The notes under the pieces: model-generated
Told to the model about the DNA's origin: nothing
What the model saw: only the letters and a program-made list of their open reading frames with translations
Database searches by the model: none
Part shown: piece after piece, positions 42,462 to 52,483 of the stretch
How the letters are laid out: each line of letters begins with the position of its first letter
How positions within the stretch are numbered: the stretch's first letter is position 1
Translations under genes and position numbers: made by a program
DNA from: Blautia sp.
GTDB lineage: Bacteria; Bacillota; Clostridia; Lachnospirales; Lachnospiraceae
Assembly: GCA_021772055.1 (NCBI GenBank)
Contig: JAETNR010000003.1
Coordinates: forward strand, 89,515-153,514
DNA: 64,000 nucleotides
Direction: 5' to 3'

Positions 42462-43418
42462 ATGAACTACGGAACAATTGCCCTGGCAGCAGGCTTTCTC
42501 ATAGATTTGCTCATAGGGGATCCCCGGTGGCTGTATCATCCTATCTGTTTTATCGGAAACCTCATTTCCTTTCTGGAAAAAAGAATCCGGAAGATATTTC
42601 CGAAAACGCAGAAGGGAGAGCTTTTTGGGGGTGCATTGGAGGTACTGTTGGTCTGTGTACTTTCCTTTGGAATTCCCTTCGGTATCTTAGCTGTGTTATA
42701 CCGATTTTGCCCGGTTCTGGGACTGGTGCTGGAAACTTTTTGGTGTTACCAGCTTTTTGCCACAAAATCCCTGAAAACAGAAAGTATGAAGGTGTATGAC
42801 CGGCTGAAAAACGGAACCCTTTCCGATGCGCGCTATGCAGTTTCCATGATCGTGGGGCGGGATACAGGGGAACTTAGCGAGGAGGGAGTCATCAAAGCGA
42901 CTGTGGAGACGGTTGCGGAAAATACCTCCGACGGAATCATTGCTCCCATGCTTTATATGGCTTTAGGCGGTGTGCCGCTGATGTTCCTTTATAAAGGAAT
43001 CAATACCATGGATTCCATGCTTGGCTACAAAAACGACAAATATTTGTATTTCGGCAGATGTGCCGCAAAGTTGGATGATGCGGCCAACTTTTTTCCAGCC
43101 AGAATTTCCGGATTTTTGATGATCGCGGCGTCTTATCTCTTCGGAATGGATGGGAAAAATGCCGCAAAAATCTATTTCAGGGACAGGAAAAATCATGCCA
43201 GCCCCAATTCCGCCCAGACAGAAGCGGTGATGGCAGGCGCACTGAAGATACAGCTTGCGGGAAATGCCTATTATTTTGGAAAACTATATGAGAAACCGAC
43301 GATCGGTGATCCCATCCGCCCTGTAGAGGCTGAGGATATCCGGCGTTCCAATCGTCTTTTATACGGAACGGCGATTCTTGGGGCAGCCGTTTTTCTGGCA
43401 CTTCGGGTGCTGGTATAA
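42462..43418 (+). CDS. cbiB: Adenosylcobinamide-phosphate synthase
   Basis: The 318-residue membrane protein matches CbiB: LLIGDPRWLYHPICFIGNLI at the N-terminus, ENTSDGIIAPMLY in the middle and a conserved DAANFFPAR. It attaches aminopropanol or its phosphate to adenosylcobyric acid. It starts 3 bp after cbiA. Its stop codon lies inside the left arm of an inverted-repeat element. Confidence 0.95.
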   Translation: MNYGTIALAAGFLIDLLIGDPRWLYHPICFIGNLISFLEKRIRKIFPKTQKGELFGGALEVLLVCVLSFGIPFGILAVLYRFCPVLGLVLETFWCYQLFATKSLKTESMKVYDRLKNGTLSDARYAVSMIVGRDTGELSEEGVIKATVETVAENTSDGIIAPMLYMALGGVPLMFLYKGINTMDSMLGYKNDKYLYFGRCAAKLDDAANFFPARISGFLMIAASYLFGMDGKNAAKIYFRDRKNHASPNSAQTEAVMAGALKIQLAGNAYYFGKLYEKPTIGDPIRPVEAEDIRRSNRLLYGTAILGAAVFLALRVLV

Positions 43419-43571
43419 CGTCTCCAAATTAACTGGATTCTATACTTGTCTGAATTTCCATCTGCTGTGTTGTCATCAGTTGGCGTAGCCACCGCTACGC
43501 CGCCTTCTTCCGCCTTGCAGAATGAAAATTTATCCTGCGTATATAGTCCAGTTATTTGGAAGACGTTATAC
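43413..43571. repeat. Inverted-repeat (MITE-like) element overlapping the cbiB stop
   Basis: Two 33-bp arms, 43413-43445 and 43539-43571, are imperfect inverted copies (both begin or end in GTATAACGTCT). Between them is a shorter stem GGCGTAG/CTACGCC. The element is about 159 bp. Its left arm supplies the cbiB stop codon, and the reading frame of the next gene runs back through it. It is unlike the element at 35574. Confidence 0.7.
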
Positions 43572-43613
43572 TGGTATTCCGGTGAGAAATACACTTTATC
43601 AGGAGAAACATAC

Positions 43614-44666
43614 ATGAAAAATCATATCCATGGAGGAAATATTTATCAATATGAAAACTGCCTGGATTTTTCGGCAAACTGCAATCCCCTTGGCACACCC
43701 AAAGGGGTGATCCGGGCGGCAGAGAAAAGTCTTGCCCATATTTATGAATATCCCAGAGTGGGCTGTGCTCCTTTGCGGGAGGCAATCGGGGAATACGAGA
43801 GAGTTTCGCCGGAGCAGATCATATGCGGGAACGGGGCTGCGGATCTGATCTTTTCCCTGTGCAGGGCGCTGAAACCAAAGCATGCGCTGATTCCGGCCCC
43901 CACTTTTGCGGAATATGAACAGGCGCTGAACAGCGAGGATTGCAGGGTGACCCGTTATGTTTTAAAGGAAGAGGAAGGCTTTCGGATGCAGCGAGGATTT
44001 CTTGAGGCACTTCATAAGGACCTGGATATGGTATTTCTCTGCAACCCTAATAATCCCACAGGAATGCTGACGGAACGAGATTTTCTGACAGAAATCCTGA
44101 AAAAATGCAGGGAGCTTGAAATCATGCTTGTGGTGGATGAGTGCTTCCTGGATTTTGTAGATCATCCGGAGGAATACACTCTAAAAGAACAGCTTGGGGG
44201 CAATCCCAATTTGTTTCTTTTGAAAGCGTTCACCAAGCGTTATGCTATGGCTGGAATCCGGCTGGGATACGGAATGACCGGAAATCAGAGACTTCTGGAA
44301 AAAATGGCTTCTGTCACCCAGCCCTGGAATGTATCCACTGTGGCACAGGAAGCAGGAATTGCAGCCCTTAAGGAGAAAGAGTATGTGGAACGGGGAAGGC
44401 AGCTGGTATTCCGGGAGGCGGAGTTTTTAAAGGAATCCTTAAAAAGCCTTGGATTCGCTGTATTTCCCTCAAAGGCCAATTATGTATTTTTTAAAGGCCC
44501 GGAGGATTTTTTTGAATCCTGTGTAAGGGAAGGCATCCTGATCCGGGACTGCAGCAATTATCCCGGACTTTCGAAAGGATATTACCGCATTGCAGTAAAA
44601 ACACATGAAGAAAACCAGAAACTCGTGGAAGCTTTTGCAAAAATTCAGAAACAGGAAGGAAAATGA
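43614..44666 (+). CDS. cobD: L-threonine-O-3-phosphate decarboxylase
   Basis: The start at 43614 ([15 protein letters not shown]) is preceded by AGGAGA; the frame upstream lies in the inverted-repeat element. The 350-residue PLP enzyme has [10 protein letters not shown], the PLP-binding Lys in [16 protein letters not shown] and NPNNPTG. It makes aminopropanol phosphate, the linker attached by CbiB. It belongs to the HisC-like aminotransferase fold; position in the cobalamin operon favours CobD. Its stop overlaps the cbiP start region. Confidence 0.88.
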   Translation: MKNHIHGGNIYQYENCLDFSANCNPLGTPKGVIRAAEKSLAHIYEYPRVGCAPLREAIGEYERVSPEQIICGNGAADLIFSLCRALKPKHALIPAPTFAEYEQALNSEDCRVTRYVLKEEEGFRMQRGFLEALHKDLDMVFLCNPNNPTGMLTERDFLTEILKKCRELEIMLVVDECFLDFVDHPEEYTLKEQLGGNPNLFLLKAFTKRYAMAGIRLGYGMTGNQRLLEKMASVTQPWNVSTVAQEAGIAALKEKEYVERGRQLVFREAEFLKESLKSLGFAVFPSKANYVFFKGPEDFFESCVREGILIRDCSNYPGLSKGYYRIAVKTHEENQKLVEAFAKIQKQEGK

Positions 44667-44668
44667 TA

Positions 44669-46177
44669 ATGGCAAAGACAATTATGATTCAGGGAACCAT
44701 GTCCAATGCAGGAAAAAGTCTTTTAGCAGCAGGGCTTTGCCGGATCTTCCATCAGGATGGCTATCGGGTTGCGCCTTTCAAATCACAGAATATGGCGCTG
44801 AATTCCTTTATCACAGAGGAAGGCCTGGAGATGGGACGTGCCCAGGTGATGCAGGCGGAAGCGGCGGGAATAAAACCGTCCGTAGTGATGAATCCCATTC
44901 TTTTAAAGCCTACCAATGATGTAGGCTCCCAGGTGATCGTAAACGGGGAAGTCCTTGGAACCATGAGTGCCCGTGATTATTTTCAATATAAGAAAAAGCT
45001 TGTACCTGATATTATGCAGGCGTTCCGGAAGCTTTCCGAAGAAAACGATATTATTGTGATCGAGGGGGCAGGAAGCCCTGCGGAGATCAATCTAAAAGAA
45101 GAAGATATTGTGAACATGGGTATGGCGAAAATGGCGAAAGCTCCTGTACTCCTGGTAGGGGATATTGACCGGGGCGGTGTTTTTGCACAGCTGATTGGAA
45201 CGGTGGAGCTTCTGGAAGAGGATGAGAGGGCCATGGTAAAGGGGCTGATCATCAACAAATTCCGGGGCGATAAGTCCATCCTGGACCCCGGCGTTTCCAT
45301 GCTGGAGGAGAAAAGCGGCATTCCGGTAGTGGGAGTGGCCCCTTATCTGCAGATTCAGGTGGAAGATGAGGACAGCCTTACGGAACGCTTTGACAGAAAC
45401 CAGGAAATCGGGCAGATTGATATTGCAGTGGTGCGGGTGCCCAGAATTTCCAATTTTACGGATTTTAATCCCTTGGAGAGCATTCCCGGCGTTTCCCTGC
45501 GCTATGTGAAGCATGTGAAAGAGCTGGGAAATCCGGATATGATCATTCTTCCGGGAACGAAAAACACCATGGATGACCTGAAATGGATGCGGGAAACCGG
45601 TATGGAGGCAGCAGTTCTTAAGGAGGCTGCCAAAGGCAAGCTGATCATGGGCATCTGCGGGGGGTATCAGATGCTGGGAGATACTTTAAGCGATCCCTTT
45701 GACGTGGAAGCGGGAGGATCCATGAAAGGAATGGGGCTCATTCCCATGGATACGGTATTTGCAAAAACCAAGACCAGAACCAGAGTTTCCGGCGTATTCC
45801 GGGAAATGGCGGAGGAATGGGAACCATTTACAGGCGCAGAATTGGCTGGCTATGAGATTCATATGGGCGATTCTGTTTTAAAGGAGGGAGTCAGAAGCTT
45901 TACGGATATCCGTGACAGTGTAAGCGGTGTGGAAAAGAAGGAAGGCGCATGCTGGAAAAATGTGTGCGGAACTTATGTCCACGGAGTATTTGACTGCGAG
46001 GCTGCGGCAAAGGCCCTGGTCCGTGTTCTTGGTAAGAAAAAGGGAATCAATGTGGAAGATATGACCGGTGTGGATTTTGCTGCTTTTAAGGAAACCCAGT
46101 ATGATATTCTGGCCCGGGAGCTTCGGATGCATCTGGATATGAAGAAGATTTATGAAATTCTGGAGGAAGGCGTGTAA
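44669..46177 (+). CDS. cbiP: Cobyric acid synthase
   Basis: The 502-residue protein has the N-terminal motif [19 protein letters not shown] and a C-terminal glutamine amidotransferase domain with [11 protein letters not shown] and the His in YVHGVFD. It amidates the b, d, e and g side chains. An ATG six bases earlier (44663) overlaps the cobD stop and is a possible start; the one at 44669 has better spacing to AAGGAAAG. Followed at once by cbiC. Confidence 0.95.
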   Translation: MAKTIMIQGTMSNAGKSLLAAGLCRIFHQDGYRVAPFKSQNMALNSFITEEGLEMGRAQVMQAEAAGIKPSVVMNPILLKPTNDVGSQVIVNGEVLGTMSARDYFQYKKKLVPDIMQAFRKLSEENDIIVIEGAGSPAEINLKEEDIVNMGMAKMAKAPVLLVGDIDRGGVFAQLIGTVELLEEDERAMVKGLIINKFRGDKSILDPGVSMLEEKSGIPVVGVAPYLQIQVEDEDSLTERFDRNQEIGQIDIAVVRVPRISNFTDFNPLESIPGVSLRYVKHVKELGNPDMIILPGTKNTMDDLKWMRETGMEAAVLKEAAKGKLIMGICGGYQMLGDTLSDPFDVEAGGSMKGMGLIPMDTVFAKTKTRTRVSGVFREMAEEWEPFTGAELAGYEIHMGDSVLKEGVRSFTDIRDSVSGVEKKEGACWKNVCGTYVHGVFDCEAAAKALVRVLGKKKGINVEDMTGVDFAAFKETQYDILARELRMHLDMKKIYEILEEGV

Positions 46178-46178
46178 C

Positions 46179-46820
46179 ATGAAAGTAGAACTGGAAAATG
46201 TAAAACCGATGGACATTGAGGCGCGAAGCTTTGCCATGATTACGGAAGAACTGGGGGACACTCCGCTGATTCCCGGCACAGAGCTTGTGGTAAAGCGCTG
46301 CATCCACACAAGCGCAGACTTTGATTATGCCAAAAATCTCTGCTTCTCCGAACATGCAGTGGAAAAGGCCATGGAAGCAATCAAAAACGGCGCCTGTATT
46401 GTCACAGATACCCAGATGGCGAAATCCGGTATCAACAAACGTGCACTTGCCAGGTATGGCGGTGAGGTTTATTGCTTTATGTCTGATGAGGATGTGGCAA
46501 AGATCGCAAAGGAAAAGGGCACCACAAGAGCCACAGCCAGTATGGACAAGGCTGCAGCCATGGATAAAAAGCTGATCTTCGCCATTGGAAATGCTCCCAC
46601 TGCGCTGATTCGGCTTTATGAGCTGATCGAGGAAGGAACGATTGCGCCGGAACTGATTATCGGTGTTCCCGTGGGATTTGTGAATGTGGTACAGTCAAAG
46701 GAACTGATCATGGAGACAGAGGTTCCCTATATTGTAGCAAGGGGAAGAAAAGGGGGCAGCAACATTGCAGCATGTATCTGCAATGCGCTGCTTTATATGA
46801 TCGATAATAAAAGGGATTAA
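46179..46820 (+). CDS. cbiC: Cobalt-precorrin-8 methylmutase
   Basis: The start at 46179 follows the cbiP stop with GGAGGAAGG in front; the frame from 46152 lies inside cbiP. The 213-residue protein shows the catalytic His region KRCIHTSADFDYAKNL and the typical C-terminus RKGGSNIAACICNALLYM. It shifts the C11 methyl group to C12, giving cobyrinate. It is the last gene of the cobalamin operon and overlaps the convergent regulator by 4 bp. Confidence 0.95.
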   Translation: MKVELENVKPMDIEARSFAMITEELGDTPLIPGTELVVKRCIHTSADFDYAKNLCFSEHAVEKAMEAIKNGACIVTDTQMAKSGINKRALARYGGEVYCFMSDEDVAKIAKEKGTTRATASMDKAAAMDKKLIFAIGNAPTALIRLYELIEEGTIAPELIIGVPVGFVNVVQSKELIMETEVPYIVARGRKGGSNIAACICNALLYMIDNKRD

Positions 46821-48127
46821 CAGATGCTTTTTAAAAGACGGCATGCAGGGAGGAAATCCTGTTCCCTCATGGAAGAACAGGAGAGAATTACCGTTACCTC
46901 CCCGGGAGCATCCTTCAGGATCTGAATACGCAGGCTTTCTGCAGCAGCTCTTTTTTTCAGCTCTTCTCCTGAAAAAGGAACAGATAAGGTCAGTGCCAGA
47001 CTGGTACCTGCGGAACCGATCTGTATCCGGCTGGTGTTTCCGAAAACCGTCTGAACGGCAGAGAGCAGCTGCCTGAGCTTTACGGAGTACAGCCGCTTCA
47101 GCTTTCTGGTCTGGGCGGCAAGGTGGCCGTCCCGGATAAACTGGCAGAGGGCAATCTGCTCTGCCTTTGAGGCAGTCTGGTTGTAGCTTGCTGCTTTTTG
47201 CTGGTAGGCTTCCTTTAAGACAGAGGGAAGCACCATGAAGCTGATTCGGATGGAGGGAAGCAGAAGCCTGGAAAAGGAGCCGATATAAACCACTCCCTGG
47301 CCGCCTGCAAGTCCGAAGAGGGACGGGGTAGGCTTCTGGAGATAAACAAATTCATTTTCGAAATCATCTTCTATGATGAGACTTTGGTTTTGGGCAGCAT
47401 AGCGGATTAGTTCCAGACGTCTGGAAACAGGCATGATCTCTCCCCATTTGGTCATGTGGGCAGGGGAGACATAGATTACGCCGCTGTCCTTGTTCCGGTA
47501 GCGGACTTCAAATCCGTAGTCCGAAAACACCGTACTGCCCTGTATAAAAGACGGGGTGGGGAAGGATACGGTTTTCTTATCCAGGACAAGAGGGCACAGG
47601 ATATGGAGCAGGCTTTGGACTCCTGCCCCCACCACAATATCGTCCGCACTGCACAGAATATTCCGTCTTTCCCGGATATATTCGCACAGAGCCTGACGGA
47701 AATCCGCCTCTCCCTGGGGTTCGCCGTAGGAAAGAAGACGTTCGTCCTGGCGCAGGGCGCTTTTGATATAACGTCGCCAAAGGTCAAAACGAAAGCTCTC
47801 CCTGTCTACGCCGGAGGAGGCAAAATCATACTGATACAGGGTGCTTTTGCTGTTTTTTAAAGAAGAGGGAACGACCTGCCTCTGGGCAATATCCGTAACG
47901 TAATAGCCGCTTTGGGCTTTGGAAATGATATAGCCGTCTGCAGCAAGCTGAAGGTATGCATTTTCGATGGTCGTGCGGCTTAGCCGAAGTTCCTGCGCGC
48001 ATTTGCGCAGAGAGGGCATTTTGCTGCCGGGAGTCAGCCTCTGCTCCAGAATCAGATTCCTGTAGTAGTGATAAACTTCCATATAAAGATGTTCTGATTT
48101 TTCTGATTTATTTAATTGCAGGCTCAT
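46817..48127 (-). CDS. MocR/GntR-type regulator with substituted PLP lysine
   Basis: The 436-residue protein joins a GntR-type winged helix (about 8-76; PSLRKCAQELRLSRTTIEN) to an aminotransferase-like domain. MocR proteins bind PLP as an internal aldimine through a Lys in the motif GTFSK. Here the motif reads YIGSFSRLLLPSIRIS, with Arg287 (codon AGG, 47267-47269), so the Schiff base cannot form. A single-base change from AAG would do this. It is convergent with cbiC and divergent from hemA, so control of hem or cob genes is possible. It has its own promoter at 48171-48199. Confidence 0.85.
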   Translation of the reverse strand: MSLQLNKSEKSEHLYMEVYHYYRNLILEQRLTPGSKMPSLRKCAQELRLSRTTIENAYLQLAADGYIISKAQSGYYVTDIAQRQVVPSSLKNSKSTLYQYDFASSGVDRESFRFDLWRRYIKSALRQDERLLSYGEPQGEADFRQALCEYIRERRNILCSADDIVVGAGVQSLLHILCPLVLDKKTVSFPTPSFIQGSTVFSDYGFEVRYRNKDSGVIYVSPAHMTKWGEIMPVSRRLELIRYAAQNQSLIIEDDFENEFVYLQKPTPSLFGLAGGQGVVYIGSFSRLLLPSIRISFMVLPSVLKEAYQQKAASYNQTASKAEQIALCQFIRDGHLAAQTRKLKRLYSVKLRQLLSAVQTVFGNTSRIQIGSAGTSLALTLSVPFSGEELKKRAAAESLRIQILKDAPGEVTVILSCSSMREQDFLPACRLLKSIC

Positions 48128-48170
48128 ATAGGTGTCCTCGTTAAGGAAAGAATTTTTGAAAAGGTAATTT

Positions 48171-48199
48171 ATTATAGTATTTCATATAAGAAAAGTCAA
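48171..48199 (-). promoter_or_regulatory. Promoter of the MocR-type gene
   Basis: Minus strand: TTGACT, 17-bp spacer, TATAAT, about 45 bp before the start. Confidence 0.75.
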
Positions 48200-48265
48200 T
48201 GTTACTGTTCACACGGCACCGGTAACAAGTTAGTTTTTAATTGTATGCAATAGTCAGTACCTGGC

Positions 48266-48294
48266 TTGACATTAGTCCGCTGAGTGTTTATGAT
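48266..48294 (+). promoter_or_regulatory. Promoter of the hem operon
   Basis: TTGACA, 17-bp spacer, TATGAT, 37 bp before hemA. Only 67 bp separates it from the divergent MocR promoter, so one operator could serve both. Confidence 0.75.
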
Positions 48295-48330
48295 GATAAA
48301 GTATAGTAGTACAAAGGAGAACGATACGTT

Positions 48331-49560
48331 ATGAGTATTTCCATGATTGGAGTCGATCACAGCAAGGCTCCCCTGGATATCCGTGCGCTTTTTGCTTTTT
48401 CCAAAAAAAATGCAGGAGAGGCCATGGAAAAATTGAAAGAAGAAGAAGGAATCAATGGCTGCATCATTTTATCCACCTGCAACCGCCTGGAAATCTGGGT
48501 CAGCAGGGAGGAAGACGCAGAAATTTCTCTTTATGACTGCCTTTGCAGGCTGAAAGGAATCCGGGATGCTTCCTATGAACCTTATTTTATAAAACGAGAG
48601 GACAGGGAAGCCGTGGAACATCTGTTTTATCTGGCAAGCGGCCTGAAATCCCAGATTATGGGGGAGGATCAGATCCTGACCCAGGTGAAGGATGCCTTAA
48701 GCCTTGCAAGAGAACATTATACAACAGACAGTGTGCTGGAAGTGTTGTTTCGTATGGCTGTTACAGCAGGGAAGAAGATCAAGACGGAAGTGCCTTTTGC
48801 CCACGGAAATCCATCGGTTATCCACAAGGCTATTCAGTTTCTGGAGGAACAGGGATATTCCGTCCGGAATAAAGTCTGTCTTGTGATCGGAAACGGGGAA
48901 ATGGGAAAGGTGGCTGCCCAGACGCTTCGGGAGTGCGGCGGGGATGTGACCGTGACCATCCGTCAGTACAGGAGCGGTGTTGTGAACATCCCTGTGGGCT
49001 GCAAGCGTATCAACTACGGCGAACGTATGGAGTATCTGCCGGAATGTGATCTGGTGGTGAGCGCGACGGCAAGCCCGAATTATACACTCAGAGAAGAACT
49101 TTTTGAAGGAATCGTCTGTAAAGAAAATCTGGTGCTGATCGATCTGGCAGTGCCCAGGGACATTGAACCTGCCCTTGGAGAAAAAGAGGGCATAACCCTT
49201 TATGATATGGACAGCTTCCGTATGCCGGAAGCGCCAAAGGAACTGGAAGAAAACCTGGAGGCAGCAGGGGCAATCGTCCGGGAGCAGATGGATGAATTTT
49301 ATCTGTGGCTGGATGGACGGGATGTGATCCCGAGGATTCAGGAAATCCGGCAGGAAGCCGTTCACGATCTGAACCTGCGTATTGCCAAAATACTAAAGAA
49401 CACACCTATGGAATCCTCTGACAGGGAAAAGCTGGAGCGCGCAGTGGATACAGCCGCAGGCAAGGTTGTAAATAAACTGATCTTCGGTCTTCGGGACAGC
49501 CTGAATCAGGAGGTTTTCCTGGAATGTGTGGCAGGACTGGAGAGGATTTATGAAGAATAA
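48331..49560 (+). CDS. hemA: Glutamyl-tRNA reductase
   Basis: The 409-residue protein has the catalytic Cys region LSTCNRLEIW (about 45-54), the NADPH site VIGNGEMGKVAAQTL and the C-terminal dimerisation helix. It makes glutamate-1-semialdehyde from glutamyl-tRNA. It is the first gene of a six-gene operon that ends with hemL. AAGGAG lies before the start. It is a little shorter than the E. coli enzyme, as is usual in Firmicutes. Confidence 0.95.
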   Translation: MSISMIGVDHSKAPLDIRALFAFSKKNAGEAMEKLKEEEGINGCIILSTCNRLEIWVSREEDAEISLYDCLCRLKGIRDASYEPYFIKREDREAVEHLFYLASGLKSQIMGEDQILTQVKDALSLAREHYTTDSVLEVLFRMAVTAGKKIKTEVPFAHGNPSVIHKAIQFLEEQGYSVRNKVCLVIGNGEMGKVAAQTLRECGGDVTVTIRQYRSGVVNIPVGCKRINYGERMEYLPECDLVVSATASPNYTLREELFEGIVCKENLVLIDLAVPRDIEPALGEKEGITLYDMDSFRMPEAPKELEENLEAAGAIVREQMDEFYLWLDGRDVIPRIQEIRQEAVHDLNLRIAKILKNTPMESSDREKLERAVDTAAGKVVNKLIFGLRDSLNQEVFLECVAGLERIYEE

Positions 49561-50023
49561 ACGATATTTTCCCATGTTTGTGGACTTATCCGATAAAAAT
49601 ATTGTTGTGGTTGGCGGCGGAAATATAGCAACCAGAAGAGTAAAAACCCTTCTGCAGTTTACCAGAAACGTGACTGCGGTTGCCCCTATGATGACTCCTG
49701 AGCTTGTGGAGCTTGGAAAAACGGGAATGGTGAATGTACTGCAGCGAGGGGTAAAGCATTCTGATCTTACCACGGCGTATATGGTCATTGCGGCCACCAA
49801 CGATCACAAGCTGAACGATGAGATCTACCGGGTATGCAAAGAAGAAGGAATTTATGTAAATATCGCAGATGACAAAGAGAAATGCGATTTTTATTTCCCG
49901 GGCATTTTTATGCAGGATGAGCTTGTAGTGGGAATCACAGCCAGCGGGCTGGATCATAAAAAAGCAAGAAGAGTGCGTCTTGCCATAGAACAGGCTATGG
50001 CAGAAGCCTCAGAAAAGGATTGA
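49550..50023 (+). CDS. sirC: Precorrin-2 dehydrogenase (sirohydrochlorin-forming)
   Basis: The start at 49550 (MKNKRYFPMFVDLSDKNI) overlaps the end of hemA by 11 bp; the longer frame lies wholly inside hemA. The 157-residue protein has the NAD-binding motif VVVGGGNIATRRVKTL and the ending LDHKKARRVRLAIEQ. It oxidises precorrin-2 to sirohydrochlorin. Met8-type proteins can also insert a metal; without a larger domain this one is probably only the dehydrogenase, like SirC. Confidence 0.9.
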   Translation: MKNKRYFPMFVDLSDKNIVVVGGGNIATRRVKTLLQFTRNVTAVAPMMTPELVELGKTGMVNVLQRGVKHSDLTTAYMVIAATNDHKLNDEIYRVCKEEGIYVNIADDKEKCDFYFPGIFMQDELVVGITASGLDHKKARRVRLAIEQAMAEASEKD

Positions 50024-50029
50024 CGATAC

Positions 50030-50941
50030 ATGAGAGACAAGATTGTAATAGGAAGCCGCGAAAGTGCACTGGCACTTTGCCAGACCGAAATGGTGCGGGA
50101 TTACATAAAGAAGAGAAATCCGGAACTTTCCGTTGAGATTCTGACCATGAAAACCACAGGGGATATGATTCTGGATCGCACTCTTGACAAAGTAGGCGGC
50201 AAGGGACTGTTTGTAAAAGAACTGGATCTTGCCCTTCTTGACGGAAGGAGTCAGCTTTCCGTACATAGTTTAAAGGATATGCCCATGGAAGTGCCGGAAG
50301 AACTTCCCCTTCTGGCTTTTTCCAAAAGAGAAGATCCGAGGGATGTGCTTGTTCTGCCGGAGGGTACCAGGGAACTGGATCCGTCCAAGCCATTGGGAAG
50401 TTCAAGCCTTCGGCGTGTTTTACAGCTGAAGGAGCTGTATCCCGGGATGGAAGTAAAAAGCGTACGGGGAAATCTGCAGACGCGGCTTCGCAAATTAGAC
50501 AGCGGGGAATACTCCGGGCTGGTGCTGGCTGCAGCAGGCATGAAGCGGATGGGACTGGAACACAGAATCTGCCGCTATTTTACGCCGGATGAGATCATTC
50601 CTGCAGCAGGACAGGGAATCATTGCAGTACAGGGAAGTCTGAAGGAAGACTATCGCTTTTTGGATGGGTACTGTGACAGAAATGCCTGGATCGCCGGAAC
50701 GGCAGAGCGCGCTTTTGTCAAATACCTGAACGGAGGCTGCTCCTCACCTGTTGCTGCCTATGGGGAAGTAGAAGGGGAAGAGCTGTTCTTAAGAGGGCTG
50801 TATTACCATGAAGCAGACGGAACCTGGAACAAGGGCAGTATCCGGGGAAAAGCGGAAGATGCAGCGGTTTTGGGAGAAACTCTTGCGGAAAATCTGAGGC
50901 GGCAGATGGAAACCTGCCGGGAAGAAATAAAGGAGAATTGA
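50030..50941 (+). CDS. hemC: Hydroxymethylbilane synthase
   Basis: The 303-residue protein has IGSRESALALCQTEMV at the N-terminus, the Arg-rich substrate region SSSLRRVLQLKELYPGMEV and the dipyrromethane-binding Cys in NGGCSSPVAAYGEV. It joins four porphobilinogen molecules. It follows sirC after 6 bp and precedes the fused cobA/hemD gene by 1 bp. Confidence 0.96.
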   Translation: MRDKIVIGSRESALALCQTEMVRDYIKKRNPELSVEILTMKTTGDMILDRTLDKVGGKGLFVKELDLALLDGRSQLSVHSLKDMPMEVPEELPLLAFSKREDPRDVLVLPEGTRELDPSKPLGSSSLRRVLQLKELYPGMEVKSVRGNLQTRLRKLDSGEYSGLVLAAAGMKRMGLEHRICRYFTPDEIIPAAGQGIIAVQGSLKEDYRFLDGYCDRNAWIAGTAERAFVKYLNGGCSSPVAAYGEVEGEELFLRGLYYHEADGTWNKGSIRGKAEDAAVLGETLAENLRRQMETCREEIKEN

Positions 50942-50942
50942 C

Positions 50943-52457
50943 ATGAGCGTAGGCAAAGTATGGCTGGTGGGCGCAGGCCCGGGAGATATCGGCCTTTTTA
51001 CCTTAAAAGGGATGGAAGTACTGAACCGTGCGGATGTGGTGGTATACGACAGCCTTGTAGGGCAGGGAGTCCTGTCAAAGATTCCGCAGGGGATAAAACT
51101 GATCAATGTGGGCAAGCGTGCCAGTCATCACACTATGCCCCAGGAGGAAATTAATCAGGTTCTTGTGGAGGAGGCAAAAAAGGGCTTCCGGGTAGTAAGG
51201 CTGAAAGGAGGGGATCCCTTCCTGTTCGGCAGAGGCGGCGAAGAACTGGAACTTTTGAAAGAGGAAGGAATTCCCTATGAGGTGGTGCCGGGAGTTACGT
51301 CGCCCCTGGCAGTTCCTGCCTATAACGGAATACCGGTAACGCACCGGGATTTCTGTTCCTCTTTGCATATTATCACAGGACATAAACGGGCAGGAGAAGA
51401 ATATGACATTGATTTTGAGGCTCTTGTGCGGACAAAAGGAACTCTTGTATTTCTTATGGGAGTCACTGCCCTTGAGGATATCATGCAGGGGCTTCTGAAA
51501 GGTGGGATTTTTCCGGACATGCCTGCCGCTATTCTGGAGAAGGGAACAACTGCAGGCCAGAAACGGGTGGTGGCAACTGTTTCCACATTGAAGGAAGAAG
51601 CGGCGCGCCATGGAATTGGAACCCCGGCAATTATTGTTGTAGGTAAGGTTTGTACGCTCGGGGAGAAATTTGCCTGGTATGAGAGCCTTCCCCTTTCCGG
51701 CTGGAAGGTTCTGGTCACAAGACCCAGAAATCTCATCTCCAAAACAGCAGCGAAACTGCGGGAGCAGGGTGCGGAGGTGCTGGAGCTGCCAGCCATCCGT
51801 ACGGAGCCTTTAGAAGATAAATCTTTGATCCGGGAGGCTTTGGAACAGCTGCATACGTATCAATGGTTGGTATTTACCAGTCCTACGGGTGCAGAGGTAT
51901 TTTTTGAAGAAATGGGTTCTTTTGGAAAGGATATCCGGGCCCTTGGCTCTGTGAAGATTGCGGTCATTGGAGAAGGAACCAGGAAGAAACTTTCAGATTA
52001 TCGCCTGATTCCGGACCTGATGCCGGAGGTCTATGACGGAGATTCCCTGGGAGCGGCTCTGGCAGAGATCCTGGACGGAACAGAAAAGATCCTGATCCCC
52101 CGTGCTGAGAAGGGAAATGAAAATCTGGTGAAGCTTCTTCTGGAGACAGGAGCCCGGGTGGATGACATTCCCACCTACCGGACACTTTATGAGAGCAGTT
52201 CCTTAATTGATGAAAAGAAGGAGTTGGAATCCGGAAATATTGACTGTGTGGTATTTACAAGTGCATCCACGGTTCGGGGATTTGTGGAAGGAACCGGCTG
52301 TGATGATTATTCAGGAATTCGTGCCGCATGTATCGGAAAACAGACCCGTGCTGCTGCGGATGCCTATGGAATGCAGACCTTTATGGCAGAAAAAGCAACG
52401 ATTGACAGCCTGATATCGCTGGTGATGGAGATGAAAGCAGGAGAGAAAACAGAATAG
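50943..52457 (+). CDS. cobA-hemD: Fused uroporphyrinogen III methyltransferase and synthase
   Basis: The 504-residue protein joins CobA (about 1-245) and HemD (about 255-504). CobA shows GAGPGDIGLFTLKG, LKGGDPFLFGRGGEE and HRDFCSSLHIITGHK. HemD begins near WKVLVTRPRNLISKTAAK and contains VFTSPTGAEVFFEEM. Together they close the ring and add two methyl groups to give precorrin-2. Such fusions are frequent in Clostridia and direct the flux to siroheme and cobalamin. Confidence 0.95.
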   Translation: MSVGKVWLVGAGPGDIGLFTLKGMEVLNRADVVVYDSLVGQGVLSKIPQGIKLINVGKRASHHTMPQEEINQVLVEEAKKGFRVVRLKGGDPFLFGRGGEELELLKEEGIPYEVVPGVTSPLAVPAYNGIPVTHRDFCSSLHIITGHKRAGEEYDIDFEALVRTKGTLVFLMGVTALEDIMQGLLKGGIFPDMPAAILEKGTTAGQKRVVATVSTLKEEAARHGIGTPAIIVVGKVCTLGEKFAWYESLPLSGWKVLVTRPRNLISKTAAKLREQGAEVLELPAIRTEPLEDKSLIREALEQLHTYQWLVFTSPTGAEVFFEEMGSFGKDIRALGSVKIAVIGEGTRKKLSDYRLIPDLMPEVYDGDSLGAALAEILDGTEKILIPRAEKGNENLVKLLLETGARVDDIPTYRTLYESSSLIDEKKELESGNIDCVVFTSASTVRGFVEGTGCDDYSGIRAACIGKQTRAAADAYGMQTFMAEKATIDSLISLVMEMKAGEKTE

Positions 52458-52483
52458 ATCTGTTTGAAAGTGAGGAATATAAA

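Noticed and set aside
43446..43613. N-terminal extension of cobD
   Set aside because: The extension lies inside an inverted-repeat element and lacks a ribosome binding site; ATG 43614 has AGGAGA.
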